64,000 nt of DNA from Pseudomonas helleri (GTDB lineage Bacteria; Pseudomonadota; Gammaproteobacteria; Pseudomonadales; Pseudomonadaceae): the NCBI RefSeq assembly GCF_009600315.1, contig NZ_WIWC01000004.1, positions 1 through 64,000 on the forward strand, written 5' to 3'. Below are positions 58,258-64,000 of the stretch, piece after piece (the stretch's first letter is position 1; every line of letters begins with the position of its first letter). A program made the translations under genes and the position numbers. Below the pieces are notes generated by a model. The model saw only the letters and a list, made by a program, of their open reading frames with translations, was not told where the DNA came from and did no database searches.

Positions 58258-58293
58258 GGCGAGAATAGTGCTGACGGTGTTTATAGATGGCAA

Positions 58294-58318
58294 CTGCTAT
58301 TTCTTCTATTAATAGCAG
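58294..58318. promoter_or_regulatory. Inverted repeat between repressor and mutS
   Basis: CTGCTATT-N9-AATAGCAG is a perfect 8-bp inverted repeat lying 36 bp ahead of the repressor ATG. It is a candidate operator for repressor autoregulation. Confidence 0.5.
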
Positions 58319-58436
58319 CGCCCATGAGCGCCTGTAGATGCACGTGGCTGACATGTTAACCTTGCGCCCATTGCGAAAACTTCAGGCCGCGCGCCTGCCT
58401 TTGCCCACTTTTAAAACGAATCCGCCTAAGCCCCTC

Positions 58437-61016
58437 ATGAGTAAAAATACGTCCGACCTTTCCGGCCACACGCCGATGATGCAGCAGTACTGGCGCCTGA
58501 AGAACCAGCACCCTGATCAGTTGATGTTCTATCGCATGGGCGATTTCTACGAGATCTTCTACGAAGATGCGAAAAAAGCCGCCAAATTGCTGGATATCAC
58601 TCTCACCGCACGCGGGCAGTCGGCCGGGCAGGCGATCCCCATGTGCGGGATTCCTTACCATGCCGCTGAAGGCTATTTGGCCAAGCTGGTAAAGCTTGGC
58701 GAATCGGTGGTGATTTGTGAGCAGGTCGGGGACCCGGCAACCAGCAAAGGTCCGGTCGATCGCCAAGTGGTACGCATCATCACGCCGGGTACGGTCAGCG
58801 ACGAAGCGCTGATGGATGAACGCCGTGACAACCTGATTGCCGCCGTACTGGGCGACGAGCGCCTGTTTGGTCTGGCGGTGCTGGACATCACCAGTGGCAA
58901 CTTCTCGGTACTGGAGATCAAGGGCTGGGAGAACCTGCTGGCTGAACTGGAACGTATTAATCCGGTTGAGCTGATGATTCCGGATGACTGGCCACAAGGC
59001 TTGCCGGCAGAAAAACGCCGTGGCGTACGTCGCCGCGCGCCGTGGGATTTCGAGCGCGACTCGGCCTTTAAAAGCCTGTGCCAGCAGTTTTCGACCCAAG
59101 ACCTTAAGGGCTTCGGTTGCGAGAACCTGACCCTGGCGATTGGCGCCGCAGGTTGCTTGCTCAGCTATGCCAAGGAAACGCAACGTACCGCCCTGCCCCA
59201 TTTGCGCAGCCTGCGCCACGAACGTCTGGATGACACTGTGGTGCTCGACGGTGCCAGCCGCCGCAATCTGGAACTGGACACTAACCTGGCGGGCGGCCGT
59301 GACAACACCTTGCAATCGGTGGTGGACCGCTGCCAGACGTCGATGGGCAGCCGCTTGCTGACCCGCTGGCTGAATCGCCCGCTGCGCGATTTGAGTGTGT
59401 TGCTCGCGCGCCAATCGTCGATTACCTGCCTGCTTGATGGCTACCGCTTTGAAAAGCTGCAGCCGCAGCTCAAGGAAATTGGCGATCTGGAACGTATTCT
59501 GGCGCGAATCGGTTTGCGTAACGCCCGCCCGAGGGATCTGGCCCGTTTACGCGATGCATTGACGGCACTGCCAGAGTTACAGGATGCAATGATCGGCCTC
59601 GAAGCCCCGCATTTGCAGGAGCTGGCCCGCATCACCAGCACCTACCCCGAGCTGGCGGCCCTGCTTGAAAAAGCCATCAACGATAATCCACCCGCCATCA
59701 TCCGCGATGGCGGAGTACTCAAGACCGGTTATGACGCCGAGCTGGATGAGCTGCAATCATTGAGCGAAAACGCCGGCCAATTCTTGATTGACCTCGAAGC
59801 CCGCGAAAAAGCCCGTACCGGTCTGGCTAACCTCAAGGTCGGTTACAACCGGGTACATGGCTACTTTATCGAGTTGCCCAGCAAACAGGCCGAACAAGCG
59901 CCTGCAGATTACATTCGACGCCAGACCCTGAAAGGGGCTGAGCGCTTTATCACTCCGGAGCTTAAAGCCTTCGAAGATAAAGCCCTGTCTGCCAAAAGTC
60001 GCGCATTGGCCCGCGAGAAGATGCTCTATGAAGCCTTGCTCGAAACGTTGATTGGTGAGCTGCCGCCCCTGCAGGACACCGCCGCCGCGCTGGCCGAATT
60101 GGATGTACTGAGCAACCTGGCCGAGCGCGCGTTAAACCTCGACTTGAACTGCCCGCGTTTTGTTGATGAGCCGTGCATGCGCATCAACCAGGGGCGTCAC
60201 CCGGTGGTTGAACAAGTGCTGACCACCCCGTTTGTGGCCAACGATCTGGCACTGGATGACAACACCCGGATGCTGGTGATCACCGGCCCGAACATGGGCG
60301 GTAAATCGACCTATATGCGTCAGACCGCATTGCTCGTGTTGCTGGCCCATATCGGCAGTTTCGTACCAGCGGCCAGCTGCGAACTGTCGCTCGTCGACCG
60401 TATCTTTACCCGCATCGGCTCCAGTGATGACTTGGCAGGCGGGCGCTCTACCTTCATGGTTGAGATGAGTGAAACCGCGAACATTTTGCACAACGCCACC
60501 GAGCGCAGTCTGGTCCTGATGGACGAAGTGGGTCGCGGCACCAGTACCTTTGACGGCCTGTCGCTGGCTTGGGCTGCCGCCGAACGACTGGCTCAACTGC
60601 GTGCTTATACATTGTTCGCCACTCACTACTTCGAGCTGACGGTCCTGCCCGAGAGTGAGCCACTGGTCGCCAACGTGCACTTGAGCGCAACCGAGCACAA
60701 CGAGCGCATCGTGTTTCTGCACCACGTGCTGCCAGGCCCGGCCAGTCAGAGCTATGGCTTGGCCGTGGCGCAACTGGCCGGTGTGCCTTCCCCCGTCATC
60801 ACTCGCGCGCGTGAGCACTTGAGCCGCCTGGAGACCACCAGCTTGCCTCATGAATTGCCAAAACCAGTGGCTGGCAAAAAAGCTGCGCCCCAGCAAAGTG
60901 ATCTGTTTGCCAGCCTGCCTCACCCGGTTCTGGATGACCTTTCCAAGCTGGATCTGGACAATCTGACGCCACGTAAAGCACTTGATTTGCTCTACACATT
61001 AAAGACACGCCTTTAA
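58437..61016 (+). CDS. mutS: DNA mismatch repair protein MutS
   Basis: I start at ATG 58437, giving 859 residues, the usual Pseudomonas length; the frame is open 33 codons further upstream. The mismatch-binding motif [11 protein letters not shown] (Phe-x-Glu) is near the N-terminus. The ATPase domain holds Walker [10 protein letters not shown], Walker [17 protein letters not shown] and the C-terminal clamp-interaction region (QQSDLFASL). MutS recognises base mismatches and starts repair with MutL. It marks one border of the tailocin locus; fdxA follows 129 bp later. Confidence 0.98.
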   Translation: MSKNTSDLSGHTPMMQQYWRLKNQHPDQLMFYRMGDFYEIFYEDAKKAAKLLDITLTARGQSAGQAIPMCGIPYHAAEGYLAKLVKLGESVVICEQVGDPATSKGPVDRQVVRIITPGTVSDEALMDERRDNLIAAVLGDERLFGLAVLDITSGNFSVLEIKGWENLLAELERINPVELMIPDDWPQGLPAEKRRGVRRRAPWDFERDSAFKSLCQQFSTQDLKGFGCENLTLAIGAAGCLLSYAKETQRTALPHLRSLRHERLDDTVVLDGASRRNLELDTNLAGGRDNTLQSVVDRCQTSMGSRLLTRWLNRPLRDLSVLLARQSSITCLLDGYRFEKLQPQLKEIGDLERILARIGLRNARPRDLARLRDALTALPELQDAMIGLEAPHLQELARITSTYPELAALLEKAINDNPPAIIRDGGVLKTGYDAELDELQSLSENAGQFLIDLEAREKARTGLANLKVGYNRVHGYFIELPSKQAEQAPADYIRRQTLKGAERFITPELKAFEDKALSAKSRALAREKMLYEALLETLIGELPPLQDTAAALAELDVLSNLAERALNLDLNCPRFVDEPCMRINQGRHPVVEQVLTTPFVANDLALDDNTRMLVITGPNMGGKSTYMRQTALLVLLAHIGSFVPAASCELSLVDRIFTRIGSSDDLAGGRSTFMVEMSETANILHNATERSLVLMDEVGRGTSTFDGLSLAWAAAERLAQLRAYTLFATHYFELTVLPESEPLVANVHLSATEHNERIVFLHHVLPGPASQSYGLAVAQLAGVPSPVITRAREHLSRLETTSLPHELPKPVAGKKAAPQQSDLFASLPHPVLDDLSKLDLDNLTPRKALDLLYTLKTRL

Positions 61017-61145
61017 AAGCTGCTAGAATCGCGCGCGGTTCGGGATGCTACTGGCCTTTTAGCCTGATCAGTAGATATCACTCCCGAGCCCTGCGAGCCC
61101 GAACTGGAAGGGCTTCGCTGCCGCCGCCTGAGGAGAAAATTAGAA

Positions 61146-61469
61146 ATGACCTTCGTCGTCACCGACAACTGCATCAAGTGCAAGTACACCGACTGCGTAG
61201 AAGTCTGTCCGGTGGACTGCTTTTACGAAGGCCCGAACTTCCTGGTGATTCACCCGGATGAGTGCATTGATTGCGCGCTTTGCGAGCCTGAATGCCCTGC
61301 ACAGGCCATCTTCTCCGAGGATGAAATTCCTGCTGGCATGGAGAATTTTATTCAGTTGAATGTTGAACTGGCTGAAATCTGGCCAAACATCACTGAGCGT
61401 AAAGACCCTCTGCCGGACGCGGCCGAGTGGGATGGCAAGCCAAACAAGATCGTCGATCTGGAACGCTGA
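61146..61469 (+). CDS. fdxA: Ferredoxin FdxA (7Fe type)
   Basis: A 107-residue ferredoxin behind GAGGAG. Cys residues at [17 protein letters not shown] and [12 protein letters not shown] bind one [3Fe-4S] and one [4Fe-4S] cluster; the 7Fe type is shown by the uneven first motif. The C-terminal ~45 residues are acidic ([20 protein letters not shown]), normal for this family. It carries low-potential electrons in the cytoplasm. Position after mutS matches other pseudomonads, but the rsmZ and rpoS genes that usually follow are absent. Confidence 0.97.
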   Translation: MTFVVTDNCIKCKYTDCVEVCPVDCFYEGPNFLVIHPDECIDCALCEPECPAQAIFSEDEIPAGMENFIQLNVELAEIWPNITERKDPLPDAAEWDGKPNKIVDLER

Positions 61470-61483
61470 TTCCTGCTGTAGCT

Positions 61484-61517
61484 AAAAAGCCCCGTCTCAT
61501 ATGAGCCGGGGCTTTTT
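61484..61517. terminator. Terminator after fdxA
   Basis: The stem AAAAAGCCCCG-N12-CGGGGCTTTTT lies 14 bp after the stop. A second hairpin, CCGTTGCC-TTA-GGCAGCGG at about 61541-61565, lies closer to the CoA-transferase end. Confidence 0.88.
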
Positions 61518-61578
61518 GCGTTTTAACGCATTCAATCATCAACCGTTGCCTTAGGCAGCGGTTTTCAGTGTGCAGGGG

Positions 61579-62208
61579 TTAACCGTTGATTTCGCAACCT
61601 GTGGCTTCTTGAAGCTGCTCACGCGTGACGCCCGCGGCCAGCTCGATCAGTTTTAGGCCCTGTTCGGTTACGTCGAGCACACCCAGGTCGGTAATGATCC
61701 GATCCACCACACCCACGCCGGTCAACGGTAAATCGCACGCTTTGAGCAGTTTGTGCGCGCCGCCTTTGGCCGTGTGCTCCATCAACACGACCACGCGCTT
61801 GACCCCGGCTACCAGATCCATCGCGCCGCCCATCCCTTTGACCATTTTGCCGGGGATCATCCAGTTGGCCAGATCGCCTTTCTCGGAGACTTGCATCGCC
61901 CCCAGAATCGACAGATTGATATGACCACCACGGATCATGGCAAAGGAATCGGCGCTGTTGAAAAAACTGCTGCCGGGCAAAGTGGTGATGGTTTGTTTAC
62001 CCGCGTTGATCAGGTCGGCATCTACCTCATCTTCGGTAGGAAACGGACCAATACCCAGCAAGCCATTTTCACTTTGTAGCCAGACATCCATGCCCTCGGG
62101 TATGTAGTTGGCAACCAGCGTCGGCAAGCCAATACCCAAATTGACGTAAAAGCCGTCCTGCAATTCTTGGGCGGCGCGGTGCGCCATTTCTTCACGAGTC
62201 CAGGCCAT
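61579..62208 (-). CDS. 3-oxoacid CoA-transferase, subunit B
   Basis: A 209-residue subunit. The catalytic Glu lies in the family motif [12 protein letters not shown] (SENG). The N-terminus [19 protein letters not shown] and the [14 protein letters not shown] loop are typical of subunit B of the SCOT/AtoA/PcaJ group. With subunit A it moves CoA between succinyl-CoA or acetyl-CoA and a 3-oxoacid. No thiolase or pathway gene is in view, so acetoacetate, 3-oxoadipate and dehydrocarnitine remain possible substrates. It follows subunit A by 2 bp. Confidence 0.92.
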   Translation of the reverse strand: MAWTREEMAHRAAQELQDGFYVNLGIGLPTLVANYIPEGMDVWLQSENGLLGIGPFPTEDEVDADLINAGKQTITTLPGSSFFNSADSFAMIRGGHINLSILGAMQVSEKGDLANWMIPGKMVKGMGGAMDLVAGVKRVVVLMEHTAKGGAHKLLKACDLPLTGVGVVDRIITDLGVLDVTEQGLKLIELAAGVTREQLQEATGCEING

Positions 62209-62210
62209 GA

Positions 62211-62909
62211 TCAGGCGCTCCGCACAGTGCGTTGTTCGATGCGTTTTTCCGGGGTGGCATTAAGGATCAGCCGTTGGACATAGATGCCCGGTAAATGAAC
62301 GTGATCCGGTTCGATTTCGCCGATTTCAACGATCTCTTCCACTTCAACCACACACACTTTGGCCGCCATGGCCGCTAGTGGGTTGAAGTTACGTGCGGTT
62401 TTGTTGAACAGCAGATTGCCGGATTTGTCAGCCTTCCACGCTTTGACCAAAGCGACGTCGGCGCGTAGCGAGCGCTCCATGACGTACCACTCACCGTCAA
62501 ATTCGCGGGTTTCCTTGCCTTCTGCCACCAATGTCCCGTAACCCGTCTTGGTGTAAAACGCAGGAATACCGGCTCCGCCAGCCCGAAGCTTTTCAGCCAG
62601 GGTGCCTTGCGGGGTGAATTCAAGCTCCAGTTCGCCTGCCAAATACTGACGCTCGAACTCTTTGTTCTCACCGACGTAAGAGGAAATCATTTTGCGAATC
62701 TGACGAGTCGTCAGCAGTTGACCCAATCCGAAACCATCGACGCCCGCGTTGTTGCTGATCACAGTCAGATCACGTTTACCAGTATCACGCAGGGCCGCAA
62801 TCAAGGCTTCCGGGATACCACACAACCCGAACCCTCCAACAGCCAAGGTCATGCCGTCTTCGACAAGCCCCTGCAAAGCGGATTCAGCACTCGAGTAAAT
62901 CTTGTTCAA
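62211..62909 (-). CDS. 3-oxoacid CoA-transferase, subunit A
   Basis: A 232-residue subunit starting at TTG 62909 with GAGGA seven bases upstream. The CoA-binding pattern [13 protein letters not shown] and [16 protein letters not shown] is typical of subunit A. The segment [16 protein letters not shown] is also characteristic. It pairs with subunit B two bases downstream to form the active enzyme. The transcript probably starts in the 394-bp region upstream. Confidence 0.92.
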   Translation of the reverse strand: MNKIYSSAESALQGLVEDGMTLAVGGFGLCGIPEALIAALRDTGKRDLTVISNNAGVDGFGLGQLLTTRQIRKMISSYVGENKEFERQYLAGELELEFTPQGTLAEKLRAGGAGIPAFYTKTGYGTLVAEGKETREFDGEWYVMERSLRADVALVKAWKADKSGNLLFNKTARNFNPLAAMAAKVCVVEVEEIVEIGEIEPDHVHLPGIYVQRLILNATPEKRIEQRTVRSA

Positions 62910-63303
62910 TTGTTATTCCTCGAATTTGCCACGACGCTCTCGGCATATCGCAGCCTGTTTGCTTAAGTTCAGGGTCGGCGTTTTCACCGCACACACTGGA
63001 ACTCTGGCAGCTCTGGCCCAAAGCCACAGCGTTACCCGAGTGTAGGGGATACGCACACCACAACTCTAGGGTCTGTTCCCGTTTCATTGCAGCGGCGCCG
63101 ACGCTCAAGCAAACGGTTGTCTGATGTAGGACTCTTCGCACCCTTAACCATGCGGTAACAATTGGCCTACAAAATACATAGCTGACTACCTTTAAACCCG
63201 CGACCTAGACGTATATAAAGACCGCTCGGAATCTGACTGCCTCAATTGGGAAATCTTCCTACCCTTATCCTTCGTTCCGACTAGACTCTGATCGAATTTG
63301 GCA
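62910..63303. other. Intergenic region upstream of the CoA-transferase operon
   Basis: About 394 bp between two minus-strand genes. I see no supported gene, terminator or known operator. It should hold the CoA-transferase promoter. Confidence 0.5.
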
Positions 63304-63936
63304 TCAATTGCGTAGGCTCAGGCTCAAGCTGATCATTTCGATGCCAGCATCAACCCATACCTCGGCTTCCTTGTGCAGTTCAAAACTGTCGGGAACCAGC
63401 AGCCATTGACCGAGAATGCCGTCGATATAGGCATGCAAACAAATGGCCGCACGACGAGCGTCAAGGTTATTGGGGAGTTGATTGCGATGGATAGCATTGT
63501 TCAGTGTGAGCTCGATTCGACTATTACAGTCGACCATCGCCACTTGGCGTTGACGACGCAAATCGCACATTTCGTCAGTGAATTCACACTTATGAAACAA
63601 AATCTCATTGATGCGCCGGGTTTTAGGGTCAATGGCTATCTGGCGAAACAACTTCACCAGCAGCTTGCGCATGCACCCAAGTGGATCCAGCTCATCCTGG
63701 CTTTCACTGGCCTTGGCCAGTTCTTCCAACGGCTCATGCAAGCTGTCCAACATGGCTTGTACCAAATCGGCTTTGTTGCTGAAGTGCCAGTAAATGGCGC
63801 CGCGGGTAACGCCCGCCAACGCGGCAATATCAGCCAATGTTGTGCGTGCGACACCACGCTCATAAAAGGCCTGCTCAGCCGCTTCGAGAATCGCACTGCG
63901 CGTTTCCTGAGCTTCTTCTTTGGTACGACGCACCAT
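63304..63936 (-). CDS. ttgR: TtgR/AcrR-like TetR repressor
   Basis: A 210-residue TetR-family repressor. The helix-turn-helix region [24 protein letters not shown] is nearly that of TtgR/ArpR/AcrR proteins, and the ligand domain follows the same pattern ([29 protein letters not shown]). Such repressors hold down an RND efflux operon (ttgABC or mexAB-like) and release DNA when they bind antibiotics or plant phenolics. The efflux operon would be expected divergently to the right, beyond the window, so that partner cannot be confirmed. Confidence 0.85.
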   Translation of the reverse strand: MVRRTKEEAQETRSAILEAAEQAFYERGVARTTLADIAALAGVTRGAIYWHFSNKADLVQAMLDSLHEPLEELAKASESQDELDPLGCMRKLLVKLFRQIAIDPKTRRINEILFHKCEFTDEMCDLRRQRQVAMVDCNSRIELTLNNAIHRNQLPNNLDARRAAICLHAYIDGILGQWLLVPDSFELHKEAEVWVDAGIEMISLSLSLRN

Positions 63937-64000
63937 GGCAATAAAAACCTCAATCAGGAGGATCCGGACGTTTTAATTCAAGCGTCCAAACCAACATCGG

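Noticed and set aside
61470..61578. rsmZ small RNA after fdxA
   Set aside because: The region lacks the repeated GGA-bearing loops expected. Only two terminator-type hairpins are present.

Overview
The window reads as a chromosomal segment of a Pseudomonas, most likely of the fluorescens/fragi lineage. The genes match Pseudomonas families throughout (BifA, ColRS, FinR/Fpr, ErdR, IcmP, an alanyl-phosphatidylglycerol synthase with its VirJ-like partner, TtgR-like TetR). Many neighbouring pairs follow orders I remember from P. aeruginosa and P. fluorescens: sodB-bifA-icmP, colRS-groESL-fxsA, mprF-virJ-kup-rimO, recA-recX-pncC next to mutS-fdxA. Strain identity cannot be read from the sequence. 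All functions rest on reading the translated proteins and motifs by eye; no searches were run.

Layout. 1-10355 (minus strand) is an orphan type VI secretion cluster. It runs VgrG, DUF4123 adaptor, YceK-like lipoprotein, four tandem DUF3304-type immunity lipoproteins, a DUF2235 (Tle1-type) phospholipase effector, a PAAR tip protein, and two membrane proteins, the last cut by the window edge. 10853-20178 holds sodB, bifA and an iron-linked group (imelysin IcmP, di-heme lipoprotein, second imelysin, DUF1513 protein). An AT-rich insert at about 15315-16540 splits this group and carries a lectin gene broken by an in-frame stop and a 52-residue lipoprotein gene. 20246-25580 holds a small exported protein, an InaA-type kinase, the ColRS two-component system and an LtaS-like phosphoglycerol-type transferase. 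25809-37237 is housekeeping: groEL/groES, fxsA, a HugZ-like protein, an SDR, a DUF481 porin-like protein, an alkyltransferase-like protein, ampG, proS, a lipoprotein and dinB. 37486-38211 is a triplet of initiator tRNA cassettes, each with its own promoter and terminator. 38433-50497 includes mprF-virJ, kup, rimO, a GNAT, a degenerate pseudouridine synthase, yehS, trmO and the divergent fpr/finR pair. 50494-56837 includes dgkA, erdR, a DTW-domain tRNA modifier, a PA3611-like exported protein, a LOG protein, recX, recA and pncC. 56909-58318 looks like the remnant of a tailocin locus (holin plus LexA-like repressor) between pncC and mutS. The window ends with mutS, fdxA, a two-subunit CoA-transferase and a TtgR-like repressor.

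How the genes fit together. Two regulatory themes cross the window. First, sequences resembling the ColR box lie upstream of the LtaS-like transferase gene, mprF, dgkA and, more weakly, inaA. These genes would together act on phosphatidylglycerol use and diacylglycerol recycling. Second, LexA-like boxes lie upstream of recA, dinB and the holin remnant, forming an SOS set. The most unusual local structure is the 557-bp-period tandem array of immunity genes. Its repeat unit captured the first ~58 bp of the neighbouring effector gene, so three immunity lipoproteins begin with the effector's N-terminal residues. No insertion sequence, integrase or CRISPR array was seen.
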